A stretch of 64,000 nt of DNA from Aromatoleum tolulyticum (GTDB lineage Bacteria > Pseudomonadota > Gammaproteobacteria > Burkholderiales > Rhodocyclaceae), in the NCBI RefSeq assembly GCF_900156155.1, contig NZ_FTMD01000015.1, positions 1 through 64,000 of the forward strand. The letters run 5' to 3'. The notes beneath the pieces are model-generated. The model made no database searches. It saw only the letters and a list, made by a program, of their open reading frames with translations, and was not told the DNA's origin. Below are positions 18,512 through 27,706 of the stretch, piece after piece. Each line of letters opens with the position of its first letter. Position 1 is the stretch's first letter. A program made the position numbers and the translations under genes.

Positions 18512-20416
18512 ATGTCCGAAACTTCCCTGCGCGTCCTGTCGGTGATTCCGCCGATGACGCAACTCAATACCCCGTATCCCTCTACGGCCTATCTCACCGG
18601 CTTCCTGCGTTCGCGCGGCGCCGATGCGGTGCAGGAGGATCTCGCCCTCGCGCTCGTGCTGCGCCTCTTGTCGCGCGACGGCCTCACGGCCATCCGCGGC
18701 CGCATCGAGGCGACGCCCGAGCGCGAGCGCAGCCCGCGCGTGAGGGCCTTCCTCGCGCAGTTCGAGCGCTACCGCATCACGATAGGCCCGGCCGTCGCCT
18801 TCCTGCAGGGCCGCGATCCCACGCTCGCGAACCGCATCTGCGGGCGCAACTTCCTGCCCGAAGGCTCGCGCTTCGGATCGCTGGACGTCTACATCGACCC
18901 GGAAGGCGGCGACCCGCTCGCGTGGGCCTTCGGCGCGCTGGGGCTGGAAGACCGCGCCCGCCACCTCGCGACGCTGTACCTCAACGACGTCGCCGACGTG
19001 CTGCGCGAAGCGGTCGATCCGCGCTTCGAGTTCGTCCGCTACGCCGAATCGCTGGCGCAGAGCCAGGCGAGCTTCGAGCCGCTGGCGCTGGCGCTCGCCG
19101 AGCCGCTCAACCTCGTCGACGAGACGCTGCGCGCACTCGCGCTCGATGCGATCGCCCGCCACACGCCGCAGCTCGTGCTGCTGTCGGTGCCCTTCCCCGG
19201 CGCGGTGTATGGCGCCTTCCGCATCGCGCAGGCGATCAAGGCGCGCGACCCGCAGATCGTCACCGTGCTGGGCGGCGGCTTCGTCAACACCGAGCTGCGC
19301 GAACTGAAGGAGCCGCGCGTCTTCGACTACTTCGATTACGTCACGCTCGACGACGGCGAACGGCCCGTCCTCGCGCTGCTCGACCACCTGCAGGGCGGCC
19401 GCGGGCGATCGCGCCTCGTGCGCACCTTCTTCCGCGACGCCGAATCGGGCGAAGTGCGCTACGTGAATATCGGCGAGGCCGACATCGCCTTCGCCGAAGT
19501 CGGCACCCCGACCTGGGACGGTCTGCCGCTCGACCGCTACCTGTCGGTGCTCGACATGCTCAACCCGATGCATCGCCTGTGGTCCGACGGACGCTGGAAC
19601 AAGCTCACCGTCGCGCACGGCTGCTACTGGAAGAAATGCAGCTTCTGCGACGTGAGCCTCGACTACATCTCGCGCTACGACGGCGCGAGCGCGAAGACGC
19701 TGGTCGACCGCATCGAGGCGATCATCGCCGAGACGGGCCAGACCGGCTTCCATTTCGTCGACGAGGCCGCACCGCCCAAGGCGCTGAAGGCGCTCGCGCA
19801 GGAACTCCTCGAGCGCGGCGTGGCGATCTCGTGGTGGGGCAACATCCGCTTCGAGAAGTCCTTCACCCCGGAGCTGTGCCGCCTGCTCGCCGAGAGCGGC
19901 TGCATCGCCGTGTCGGGCGGGCTGGAGGTCGCCTCGGACCGCCTGCTGCAGCTCATGAAGAAGGGCGTGTCGGTGGACCAGGTCGCGCGCGTCACCAACG
20001 CGTTCACCGAAGCCGGCATCCTCGTGCACGCCTACCTGATGTACGGCTTCCCGACCCAGACCGTGCAGGACACCGTCGACGCCCTCGAATACGTGCGCCA
20101 GCTGTTCGAATCCGGCTGCATCCAGTCCGGCTTCTTCCACCGCTTCGCGTGCACGGTGCATTCCCCGGTCGGCCAGAACCCCGACGAATACGGCGTGAAG
20201 CTCGTCCCGCTGCCACCCGTGAGCTTCGCGAAAAACGATGTGCGCTTCATCGACCCGACCGGCGTCGATCACGACCAACTGGGCGTGGCGCTGAACAAGG
20301 CGCTGTACAACTACATGCACGGCATCGGGCTGGAACAGGACGTGCGCAGCTGGTTCTCCGACCGCGTGCCGCGCCCCCGCGTGCCGCGCAATTTCATCGA
20401 GCGGGCCTTGCGCTAG
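18512..20416 (+). CDS. B12-binding-domain-type radical SAM protein, variant CX4CX2C motif
   Basis: A 634-aa protein of the cobalamin-binding/radical SAM class. The N-terminal part (about 1-330) has a Rossmann-like B12-binding arrangement (LVLLSVPFPGAVYGAFRIAQ followed by VTVLGGGFVNTEL). The radical SAM core follows (about 360-570). Its cysteines are C371, C376 and C379 in GCYWKKCSFCD, a C-x4-C-x2-C spacing rather than the usual C-x3-C-x2-C. FHFVDEAAPPKAL and VSGGLEVASDRLL match later core strands. The usual DxHxxG cobalamin motif is not evident, so B12 binding may be degenerate. The product is unknown; relatives carry out methylations or ring rearrangements. It stands alone between two non-coding stretches. 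Confidence 0.82.
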   Translation: MSETSLRVLSVIPPMTQLNTPYPSTAYLTGFLRSRGADAVQEDLALALVLRLLSRDGLTAIRGRIEATPERERSPRVRAFLAQFERYRITIGPAVAFLQGRDPTLANRICGRNFLPEGSRFGSLDVYIDPEGGDPLAWAFGALGLEDRARHLATLYLNDVADVLREAVDPRFEFVRYAESLAQSQASFEPLALALAEPLNLVDETLRALALDAIARHTPQLVLLSVPFPGAVYGAFRIAQAIKARDPQIVTVLGGGFVNTELRELKEPRVFDYFDYVTLDDGERPVLALLDHLQGGRGRSRLVRTFFRDAESGEVRYVNIGEADIAFAEVGTPTWDGLPLDRYLSVLDMLNPMHRLWSDGRWNKLTVAHGCYWKKCSFCDVSLDYISRYDGASAKTLVDRIEAIIAETGQTGFHFVDEAAPPKALKALAQELLERGVAISWWGNIRFEKSFTPELCRLLAESGCIAVSGGLEVASDRLLQLMKKGVSVDQVARVTNAFTEAGILVHAYLMYGFPTQTVQDTVDALEYVRQLFESGCIQSGFFHRFACTVHSPVGQNPDEYGVKLVPLPPVSFAKNDVRFIDPTGVDHDQLGVALNKALYNYMHGIGLEQDVRSWFSDRVPRPRVPRNFIERALR

Positions 20417-20661
20417 CCTCGTCCGCGACAACCCGCCGGGACCGGATATCTTTGCCGTGCTGCGAACCTTCGCGGCGCAATGGGCTCAAAAAAAGATACG
20501 CAATCATCGAACCGCCCGAAAGCGGGTAGTGCCGCTACCGATAGGGAGGTATCGGCGAGGCCATTGATTTCGATAATAATTCTGCAAAATCGAAGTCTTA
20601 ATATCGACCGGGCAATCGGCGTCAGACCGCAACCGGACAGGTTTCAATGGAGGAGACAACC

Positions 20662-21249
20662 ATGGCTACAGCAACGACCGAACGAGTTCCCCTGAACGAG
20701 CTGGAGAACGAATTCATTCCGCCGATCGGCGAAACCGCGCCGCGCGACATCGCGTGGGAGCAGCGCCTGAATGCCGAAGTGGCGTGGCAGCTCGCACGTG
20801 AGACTGTCGATGACGGTCTCGCGCAATGGACGGACCGGGCCGCGGAGGGCGCCTCGCGGCGCCTGCCGACGATGCGCACGATCGCGCGCATGAACACCGC
20901 CCTCGTGGCGCTGCGCGAGCGGCTCTACCAGATCCAGAACGAGGCCGCGAACATCGCGATCTCCGAGCTGGCATTGCGGCAGCAGTCCGATCCCGCAGCG
21001 TCGTCCGAAGATGCGTTCTCGCCGCTGCACGCCCAGAACGCGCGCCGGATCGAGGCGCTCGCCGCGTCCTGCTACGAACTGCTGGCCGGGGCACAGGGCA
21101 ACCTTGCCGCGGTGGCGGGCAAAGTGCCGGCCGGGTATGCCGCCGACTCTGCCACCTCTGGCCGAGCCGGGCTGGAGGAATCGTTGCACGCCGAGCGCCG
21201 CCAGCGCAACGCGCTCATCGACTTCCCGGACCGTCGCGCCGCCGCGTGA
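20662..21249 (+). CDS. Hypothetical protein, helical, 195 aa
   Basis: I do not recognise this family. The start ATG 20662 has a good ribosome-binding site (GGAGGAGACAACC). The protein is soluble, Ala/Glu/Arg-rich and predicted largely helical (long stretches such as MNTALVALRERLYQIQNEAAN), without signal peptide or membrane segment. The helical, alanine-rich composition recalls phasin-like or structural proteins, but no diagnostic motif is present. It is preceded by a relatively AT-rich 245-base intergenic region and followed by a strong terminator, so it is probably a single-gene transcript. Confidence 0.72.
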   Translation: MATATTERVPLNELENEFIPPIGETAPRDIAWEQRLNAEVAWQLARETVDDGLAQWTDRAAEGASRRLPTMRTIARMNTALVALRERLYQIQNEAANIAISELALRQQSDPAASSEDAFSPLHAQNARRIEALAASCYELLAGAQGNLAAVAGKVPAGYAADSATSGRAGLEESLHAERRQRNALIDFPDRRAAA

Positions 21250-21284
21250 GTTTTCGCGGGTGATGCATGTCCTGCGTCACTCGC

Positions 21285-21328
21285 ACTCCCGGCGCGCACG
21301 GTCATCTGTCGCGCCGGGAGTTTCTTCT
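21285..21328 (+). terminator. Rho-independent terminator
   Basis: A perfect 12-bp stem (ACTCCCGGCGCG at 21285-21296 with CGCGCCGGGAGT at 21310-21321) and a 13-base loop are followed on the + strand by TTCTTCT. It ends the transcript of the 195-aa gene; the opposite strand lacks a T-run, so ahpF may rely on something else. Confidence 0.8.
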
Positions 21329-21348
21329 GCCGCAGTCGTCCCGCGTCG

Positions 21349-22905
21349 TCAGGCCGCGACCGATTCCCTGATCAGGTGATCGAAGGCCGCCAGCGAGGCT
21401 TTCGCGCCTTCGCCCATCGCGATGACGATCTGCTTGAAGGGAACCGTCGTGCAGTCGCCGGCCGCGAACAGGCCCGGCACCGAAGTCTGGCCGCGCGCAT
21501 CGACGACGATCTCGCCGAATTTCGTGCGCTCGACCGTGTCCTTCACGAAGTCCGTGTTCGGCAGCAGGCCGATCTGCACGAAGATGCCTTCGAGCGCGAG
21601 GCGTTGTGATTCGCCCGACAGGCGGTCCTTGTAGACCAGGCCGTTCACCTTCGCGTCGCCCGTCACTTCGGTGGTCTGCGCGTTCGTGATCACCGTGACG
21701 TTGGGCAGGCTCGCGAGCTTCTTCTGCAGCACCGCGTCGGCACGCAGCGTGTCGGCGAATTCGAGCAGCGTGACGTGCGCGACGATGCCGGCGAGGTCGA
21801 TCGCCGCCTCCACGCCCGAGTTGCCACCACCGATCACCGCGACACGCTTGCCCTTGAACAGCGGGCCGTCGCAGTGCGGACAGTAGGCGACGCCCTTGCC
21901 GCGGAATTCCTTCTCGCCCGGCACGTTCATCTCGCGCCAGCGCGCGCCGGTCGCCAGGATCACCGACCGCGCCTGCAGCGCCGCGCCGTTCTCGAGCCTG
22001 ACCTCGAAGCCGCGCTCCTGCGGGATCACCGCCGCGGCGCGCTGCAGGTTCATGATGTCGACCTCGTATTCCTTGACGTGCTCCTCGAGCGCCATCGCGA
22101 GCTTCGGGCCTTCGGTGGCCTTCGCCGAGATGAAGTTCTCGATCGCGAGCGTGTCCATCACCTGGCCGCCGAAGCGCTCGGCGACGACGCCGGTGCGGAT
22201 GCCCTTGCGCGCGGCGTAGATCGCGGCGGCCGCGCCGGCCGGCCCGCCGCCGACGACGAGCACGTCGAATTCGCCCTTCGCGGCGATCTTCTCGGCCGCG
22301 CGCGCCTGGGCGCCGGTGTCGATCTTGGCGACGATCTCGGCGAGCTCCATGCGGCCCTGGCCGAAGTGCCGGCCGTTGAGGAACACCGTCGGCACCGCCA
22401 TCACCTGACGAACGTCGACCTCGTCCTGGAACAGCGCGCCGTCGATCATGGTGTGGCGGATGTTGGGGTTGATCACCGACATCAGGTTGAGCGCCTGCAC
22501 GACGTCCGGGCAGTTGTGGCACGAGAGCGAGATGAAGGTCTCGAACTCGTAACTGCCTTCGATCGCGCGGATCTGCTCGATGACGTCCTGCCCGACCTTG
22601 GGCGGGTGGCCCCCGACCTGCAGCAGCGCGAGGATCAGCGAGGTGAATTCATGGCCCATCGGCAGGCCGGCGAAGCGTACGCCGGTGTCCTCGCCTTGGC
22701 GGTTGATCGCGAAGGAGGGCTTGCGTTCGGCGTCGTCGCGGCGTTCGACGATGGTGATGCGGTCGGACTGTTCGGCGATGTCGCCGAGCAGAGCCTGCAT
22801 CTCGCGCGACTTGTCGCTGTCGTCCAGCGAAGCGACGATTTCGATCGGCTGGATGAGGCGTTCGAGGTAGGTCTTCAACTGGTTCTTGATATTCGCGTCG
22901 AGCAT
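21349..22905 (-). CDS. ahpF: Alkyl hydroperoxide reductase subunit F
   Basis: A 518-aa flavoprotein disulfide reductase, close to the usual 521. The N-terminal tandem thioredoxin-fold domain has the redox pair in SLSCHNCPD. The FAD motif [19 protein letters not shown] and the second redox pair AYCPHCDGP belong to the thioredoxin-reductase-like core, and the NADPH-binding [14 protein letters not shown] follows. It transfers electrons from NAD(P)H to AhpC. I placed the start at [14 protein letters not shown], the normal family N-terminus, although the frame extends further. It lies 95 bases behind ahpC; the gap contains a GC-rich palindrome (22964-22975) that may lower ahpF expression relative to ahpC. 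Confidence 0.96.
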   Translation of the reverse strand: MLDANIKNQLKTYLERLIQPIEIVASLDDSDKSREMQALLGDIAEQSDRITIVERRDDAERKPSFAINRQGEDTGVRFAGLPMGHEFTSLILALLQVGGHPPKVGQDVIEQIRAIEGSYEFETFISLSCHNCPDVVQALNLMSVINPNIRHTMIDGALFQDEVDVRQVMAVPTVFLNGRHFGQGRMELAEIVAKIDTGAQARAAEKIAAKGEFDVLVVGGGPAGAAAAIYAARKGIRTGVVAERFGGQVMDTLAIENFISAKATEGPKLAMALEEHVKEYEVDIMNLQRAAAVIPQERGFEVRLENGAALQARSVILATGARWREMNVPGEKEFRGKGVAYCPHCDGPLFKGKRVAVIGGGNSGVEAAIDLAGIVAHVTLLEFADTLRADAVLQKKLASLPNVTVITNAQTTEVTGDAKVNGLVYKDRLSGESQRLALEGIFVQIGLLPNTDFVKDTVERTKFGEIVVDARGQTSVPGLFAAGDCTTVPFKQIVIAMGEGAKASLAAFDHLIRESVAA

Positions 22906-23000
22906 GGCGGGGTCATCCGTGAAATGCAGGGGAAGCCGGCGGCGGGCGCTTGTGGCGCCCCCGCGCCCCGGGGCGGAGCCCGGGGAGGGTGCTTCGGGGA

Positions 23001-23564
23001 TCAGATCTTGCCGACGAGGTCCAGCGAGGGGGCCAGCGTCGCGTCGCCTTCCTTCCACTTGGCCGGGCAGACTTCACCCGGGTGGTTGGCGACGTACTGC
23101 GCGGCCTTGACCTTGCGCAGCAGCTCGGAGGCGTCGCGGCCGATGCCGCCGGCGGTGATCTCGACGATCTGGATGCGGCCTTGCGGATCGATGACGAAAG
23201 TGCCGCGGTCGGCCAGGCCTTCCGATTCGATCATCACGTCGAAGTTGCGGGCGATCGTGCCGGTCGGGTCGCCGACCATCGGGTAGCGGATCTTGCCGAT
23301 CGTCTCCGAGCTGTCGTGCCACGCCTTGTGGGTGAAGTGGGTGTCGGTCGAAACGCTGTAGATCTCGACGCCCAGCTTCTGGAACTCGGCGTAGTTGTCG
23401 GCGAGGTCGCCGAGCTCGGTCGGGCACACGAAGGTGAAGTCGGCCGGGTAGAAGAACACCACGGACCACTGGCCCTTGAGCGATTCGTCGCTGACCGGAA
23501 CGAATTTGCCGTTGTGGAAAGCGGTGGCCTTGAAGGACTTGATCTGCTGGTTGATCTGGGACAT
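23001..23564 (-). CDS. ahpC: Alkyl hydroperoxide reductase subunit C (peroxiredoxin)
   Basis: A 187-aa typical two-cysteine peroxiredoxin. The peroxidatic Cys47 lies in [13 protein letters not shown] and the resolving Cys166 in [10 protein letters not shown], with the C-terminal extension of AhpC. It reduces hydrogen peroxide, organic peroxides and peroxynitrite and is re-reduced by AhpF encoded next. Length equals the E. coli protein. It is the promoter-proximal gene of the pair. An OxyR site was not identified with certainty in the 136 bases upstream. Confidence 0.97.
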   Translation of the reverse strand: MSQINQQIKSFKATAFHNGKFVPVSDESLKGQWSVVFFYPADFTFVCPTELGDLADNYAEFQKLGVEIYSVSTDTHFTHKAWHDSSETIGKIRYPMVGDPTGTIARNFDVMIESEGLADRGTFVIDPQGRIQIVEITAGGIGRDASELLRKVKAAQYVANHPGEVCPAKWKEGDATLAPSLDLVGKI

Positions 23565-23700
23565 GTCGCACTCCTGAGTCGTAGTGGGGAAGAGGACCGG
23601 GCGGTGTGTCTCGCTCGATGGATGTCACTCTATCGACCGGGGTGCGATAGCTCCAATTGAATGAAAAAATAAACTCGATAGCTGAATGCGATTGTGGTCG

Positions 23701-24522
23701 TCAGCCGCGGGGCGCGGCGATCTCGTTCACCGTCGCATCGATCAGCCTGCGCGCGATGCTGATGCGGTGCGGCAGGCGCGGCAGCCGGTCGATCGCGAAC
23801 CAGTCCGCGGCCTCGATCTCGTCGGCCTGCAGCGCGAGCTCGCCGCCGGCGTAATCGGCGACGAAGGCGATCATCAGGGAATGCGGGAAAGGCCAGGGCT
23901 GGCTGCCGAAATAGCGCACGTTGGCGATCTCGATGCCGACCTCCTCGCGCACCTCGCGCGCCAGCGTCTGCTCCAGCGATTCGCCCGGCTCCACGAACCC
24001 GGCGAGCGCGCTGAACATGCCTTCGGGAAAGTGCGGCGAACGCGCGAGCAGCAGTTCGTCGCCGCGCCGCACCAGCGCCATCACCGCCGGGGCGAGGCGC
24101 GGATAGTGGACCAGGCCGCAACCCGGGCACACGCGCGAACGCTCGCTCGCATGCGGTTCGGTCGCCGTGCCGCAGCGCCCGCAGTAGCGATGCGTGAGGT
24201 CCCACTGCACGATCTGGACCGCCCGGCCCGCGACCCCGAACACCATGTCGTCAAGCCGGCCGAACAGCGCGCGCAGGTCGCGCCATTCCATCCCTTCCGG
24301 GGGCGGCGCTTCCGCCCCGACCGCAGCGGCGTAGCAATGCCGTCCGGCGAGGTGTCCGACGTAGTGCTGCGGGCCCGACGGATCCAGTCCGCCCGGCTCG
24401 CTGCGCACCGGCACCCGCGTTTCGCCCTCGGCGGCGAACACGAGCAGGGCGTTGTTGCGGAATACGAAGCACAGGTCGTCGTCGGCGAGCGGGTCGGGCG
24501 AGAGGTGTCCGGGGATGAACAT
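23701..24522 (-). CDS. nudC: NADH pyrophosphatase / NAD-RNA decapping hydrolase NudC
   Basis: A 273-aa Nudix hydrolase. A four-cysteine zinc ribbon (CGRCG and CPGCG, about residues 118-138) precedes the Nudix box GFVEPGESLEQTLAREVREE. The subfamily signature SQPWPFPHS, diagnostic for NADH pyrophosphatases, follows. It cleaves NADH to NMNH and AMP and, in E. coli, removes NAD caps from RNA. The N-terminal regulatory domain is present but divergent. It is a single gene between ahpC and a divergent small gene. Confidence 0.94.
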   Translation of the reverse strand: MFIPGHLSPDPLADDDLCFVFRNNALLVFAAEGETRVPVRSEPGGLDPSGPQHYVGHLAGRHCYAAAVGAEAPPPEGMEWRDLRALFGRLDDMVFGVAGRAVQIVQWDLTHRYCGRCGTATEPHASERSRVCPGCGLVHYPRLAPAVMALVRRGDELLLARSPHFPEGMFSALAGFVEPGESLEQTLAREVREEVGIEIANVRYFGSQPWPFPHSLMIAFVADYAGGELALQADEIEAADWFAIDRLPRLPHRISIARRLIDATVNEIAAPRG

Positions 24523-24675
24523 GGGCGCACTGGCGTCGGGTGGATGTTGCGGTCATGATGCGCGGCGCACCGCGGGCGCGCAACCGTGCCGTCCCGCGAA
24601 TTGACATTCCTCATGGGGAAGGCGTCCATCCTGCGCTATGGTTGTCCTTTCGGCGACGAGAGGGAGCGTTTCGAC

Positions 24676-24894
24676 ATGAGCAGCGGCGCATGGAGTTGTC
24701 CGCACGACCTCGATGGCGTGTGCCAGCGCGTACAGGGCGCGGTGTGCGAACCCGGCATGCGCGGCTGCGTGCTCGAAGGCAAGGTGCGTTTCGCCCGCGA
24801 GGAGATGAACCGGCCGCGCAAGCCCGTCAAGGCAGTGCCGGCTCCCGCGGAGAAAAAACCGCCCCAGCCTCCGAAGCGTCGCCTGCCCTTCTGA
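24676..24894 (+). CDS. Small conserved-looking cysteine protein, 72 aa
   Basis: ATG 24676 gives a 72-residue protein whose first half contains four cysteines (8, 16, 24, 31) in the pattern C-x7-C-x7-C-x6-C within SCPHDLDGVCQRV and VCEPGMRGCVLEG. The second half is a basic, proline-rich tail (KPPQPPKRRLPF). The frame is open 90 bases further upstream, but GAGAGGGAGCG lies just ahead of this ATG. The cysteines may bind a metal. I do not know the family. Divergent from nudC and ahead of a GGDEF/EAL gene. Confidence 0.62.
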   Translation: MSSGAWSCPHDLDGVCQRVQGAVCEPGMRGCVLEGKVRFAREEMNRPRKPVKAVPAPAEKKPPQPPKRRLPF

Positions 24895-25034
24895 GCCCCT
24901 GCACGCCATACCGGCAACGCGTGTGATGTCCGGCGGGAATTTTTTCCTGCCGTCATACGGCCGGTTCGCGATCTAATGATCCTCATTCCGGCTGCTGCGA
25001 CATCGTGGCGCCAGTCGCTTTGAGGAAATCGCCG

Positions 25035-26639
25035 ATGGGAGAGCAGGAGATCAGGCAGGATGCGAAGGCAGGCGTACGCAAGGTCGTCCTGGCGTATGCG
25101 GCTTTTGCGTCGCTGTGGATCCTGCTTTCCGACGAAACCGTGGGTTTCCTGGTCCGCGACCCCGACCTCATCGTGAAGGTCAGCCAGGCCAAGGGCTGGG
25201 TCTTCGTCGCAGTCACGGCGCTGCTGCTGTACGGCCTGCTGACGCGTCTGGTCGGGAGGCTGGAGCAGAGCCTGCGGCGCGAACTCGCATCGGAGACCGA
25301 ACGCCGGCACGCTGAGGAACAGGTGCATAACCTGTCCTTTTACGATTCGCTGACCGGCCTGCCGAATCGCCGCCTGCTGTTCGACCGCCTCGGGCAATCG
25401 CTGCTCGCCGGGCGCCGCAGCGAAACGCGCGGCGCGGTGCTGTTCATCGACCTCGACGGTTTCCGGGCGCTTAACGACACACGCGGACACGAGGTCGGCG
25501 ACAGCCTGCTGGTCGAGATCGCGCGCCGGGTTGCCGCCAACGTTCACCGCGAGGACACCGTCGCGCGCGTCGGCAGCGACGAGTTCGTCGTGGTCGTCAA
25601 TGGCCTGAGCCCGGAAAAGGATGCCGCGGCGGTCGCCGCGCGCGAGATCGGCGAGCGCATCCAGGCCGTGGTCGGGCAGCCGTTCGAGGTCCATGGACAT
25701 GAGATTCAGAGCTCGGTGAGCATCGGCATCAGCATGTTCTCGGGTGCCGACGGTACCGTCGACGAGCTGCTCAAGCAGGCCGACGCCTCGATGTTCGAGG
25801 CGCGCAGCCTCGGGCGCGGCGGCATCCGTTTCTTCGATGCCACGATGCAGGCGGCGCTGGAGGAACGGGTGCGGCTGGAAGACTGGCTGCACAAGGCGCT
25901 GCCCGACCAGTTTCGCCTCTACTACCAGATGCAGGTGGACGGTGCCGGCGCGATCCAGGGGGCCGAGGTGTTGATCCGCTGGCTGCACCCCGAGCGCGGC
26001 ATGATTCCGCCGAGCGAATTCATCCCGCTGGCCGAGGAGACGGGGATGATCCAGCCGATCGGCCGCTGGGTGCTGGAAACGGCGTGCCGGCAGCTCAAGG
26101 CGTGGGAGGCCGACGTGGCCATGCGCCATCTCAAGCTCGCGGTGAACGTCAGTGCGCGGCAGTTCCGGCAGGAGGATTTCGTCCGCGAGGTGCTCGATGT
26201 CGTCCGGGCGACGGGGGCGGACCCCGCGAACCTCAAGCTCGAGCTGACCGAGAGCATGGTCGTCGAGAACATCGACCAAGTGGTCGACAAGATGGCGACG
26301 CTCAAGGCGACGGGCATCCAGTTCTCGCTCGACGATTTCGGTACCGGCTTCTCGTCGCTGTCCTGCTTGCGGCGGCTGCCGCTCGATCAGCTCAAGATCG
26401 ACCAGTCCTTCGTGCGCGACGTCACGGAGAACGCCAACGACGCCGCCATCGTCCGCACCATCATCGCACTCGGCCAGAGCCTGGGCCTGGAAGTGATCGC
26501 CGAAGGCGTCGAGACCGCCGAACAGCGCAATTTCCTCGCGGTGCATGGCTGCGCCAACTTCCAGGGCTATTTCTTCAGTCGTCCGGTGCCGCTGGACGAT
26601 TTCGAGCAGCAATTCTCCGCGGCACGCCGCCACCCGTGA
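25035..26639 (+). CDS. Membrane-anchored GGDEF-EAL protein with degenerate motifs (GSDEF, EVL)
   Basis: A 534-aa protein with two predicted N-terminal transmembrane helices (about residues 15-35 and 52-75), a short linker, a GGDEF domain (about 95-255) and an EAL domain (about 275-520). The cyclase motif reads GSDEF (180-184) and the RxxD inhibitory site is lost (HRED). The EAL motif reads EVL (Glu311 kept), while DDFGTGFSSL, ESMVVENID and EGVETAEQ, needed for metal and substrate binding, are intact. Phosphodiesterase activity is therefore likely and cyclase activity uncertain. Start chosen at ATG 25035 behind GAGGAAATC. Confidence 0.9.
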   Translation: MGEQEIRQDAKAGVRKVVLAYAAFASLWILLSDETVGFLVRDPDLIVKVSQAKGWVFVAVTALLLYGLLTRLVGRLEQSLRRELASETERRHAEEQVHNLSFYDSLTGLPNRRLLFDRLGQSLLAGRRSETRGAVLFIDLDGFRALNDTRGHEVGDSLLVEIARRVAANVHREDTVARVGSDEFVVVVNGLSPEKDAAAVAAREIGERIQAVVGQPFEVHGHEIQSSVSIGISMFSGADGTVDELLKQADASMFEARSLGRGGIRFFDATMQAALEERVRLEDWLHKALPDQFRLYYQMQVDGAGAIQGAEVLIRWLHPERGMIPPSEFIPLAEETGMIQPIGRWVLETACRQLKAWEADVAMRHLKLAVNVSARQFRQEDFVREVLDVVRATGADPANLKLELTESMVVENIDQVVDKMATLKATGIQFSLDDFGTGFSSLSCLRRLPLDQLKIDQSFVRDVTENANDAAIVRTIIALGQSLGLEVIAEGVETAEQRNFLAVHGCANFQGYFFSRPVPLDDFEQQFSAARRHP

Positions 26640-26667
26640 TTCCGGGCGGCGGCGCGTCACGCGCCTA

Positions 26668-27597
26668 TCAGAACGGCATGATCAACCGGAACCAGGCCTT
26701 GTCGCCCTGGAAGCGGTTTTCCGCCCCGGATTCGTGCTGCCACTGGCCGATCAGCATCGTGCCGCCCTTGGTCGTGTAACTCACGCTCGGTCCGACCGCG
26801 AACACCTCGCCCTTGCGCCCCGAAGACCACGGCCCGAGGGCCGACGAGATCGTTTCGCCGTCGAGCTTGTCGTTGGTCGTCTGCTTCACGTAGTAGCCCG
26901 AGAGGCCCACGCCCCACGGCCCGAAGCGCTTGCCGGCCAGGTAGTCGACGCGAAACTCGTCGCCCGACTCGTAGTCCATCTTCGGCGCACCCGGCGCGGG
27001 GCGGAAGTCCTTGTTCTTCGTCTTGATGTTGTACATGAACTTGCCCGACAGCTCCCAGCCCGCATCCGAGATCCAGGTCACCGCAAGGACCGGTTCCACG
27101 CTCCAGTAGTTGGCACCGATACTCTTGAGCGGCTGCCCCGATTTGTATTCCCCCGTCGGGGCGAAGAAGTCGAGGGCGAACACCCAGTGCAGGTTGCCGG
27201 CGTGCCAGCCGATCACGAGCGGCGAGAACAGCATGTCGCCGATGCCGGTGACGGTCTTGCTGTCGCCGAGGGTCAGCTTTTGCTGTACTACGGGCAGGAT
27301 GGCCTGTACCGCCCAGTCTCCGCCGAGGATCTTCGTGTTCGTTACCTTGACGACGCGCATCGCATCGAACCAGGCGCTGACGCCGGTGCCGGGCACCTTG
27401 TCACCGTCGCCGTCGCGCAGATCGTCCGCATGGTAGTAGCCGAAGTAGTTGAGGAAGTAGTTTCCGGGTGGCGGCAGTGCGCCCGCCACCCAGTTCTCGC
27501 TTCCATGTGGGTACTGGTCGCCGCCTTCCTTCGCGAATGCGCCGCCGACGACCAGTCCGGACAGGGCCGCCGCCACGCAGATCTGCTTCAGTCTCAT
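26668..27597 (-). CDS. Outer-membrane SphA/MetA-pathway type transporter-like protein
   Basis: A 309-aa exported protein. Residues 1-22 form a signal peptide (LSGLVVGGAFA end), and the mature chain has alternating aromatic and polar residues typical of an outer-membrane beta barrel, with a C-terminal phenylalanine (WFRLIMPF). Segments such as NYFGYYHADDLRDGDGD and GDMLFSPLVIGWH fit the family annotated as phenol meta-pathway protein (Phenol_MetA_deg). Such proteins are thought to help hydrophobic aromatics cross the outer membrane. It is the last gene of the phenol cluster, 109 bases behind the aryl-CoA ligase. A GC-rich inverted repeat (about 26625-26651) lies between its end and the convergent GGDEF/EAL gene. 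Confidence 0.82.
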   Translation of the reverse strand: MRLKQICVAAALSGLVVGGAFAKEGGDQYPHGSENWVAGALPPPGNYFLNYFGYYHADDLRDGDGDKVPGTGVSAWFDAMRVVKVTNTKILGGDWAVQAILPVVQQKLTLGDSKTVTGIGDMLFSPLVIGWHAGNLHWVFALDFFAPTGEYKSGQPLKSIGANYWSVEPVLAVTWISDAGWELSGKFMYNIKTKNKDFRPAPGAPKMDYESGDEFRVDYLAGKRFGPWGVGLSGYYVKQTTNDKLDGETISSALGPWSSGRKGEVFAVGPSVSYTTKGGTMLIGQWQHESGAENRFQGDKAWFRLIMPF

Positions 27598-27706
27598 GCT
27601 TCCTCCTCCTTGGTTTCTTGTATGCGATGCCGTCGTTGGCCGAATCGAGGCGTTGCCGTCCCTGGCCTCGGCCGGGCCATTGCCGATAACTGTTGCGGAA
27701 ACGGGC

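Noticed and set aside
24930-24952. GGCGGGAATTTTTTCCTGCC as a terminator after the small Cys gene
   Set aside because: The T-run lies in the loop, not after the stem, so it does not fit an intrinsic terminator.
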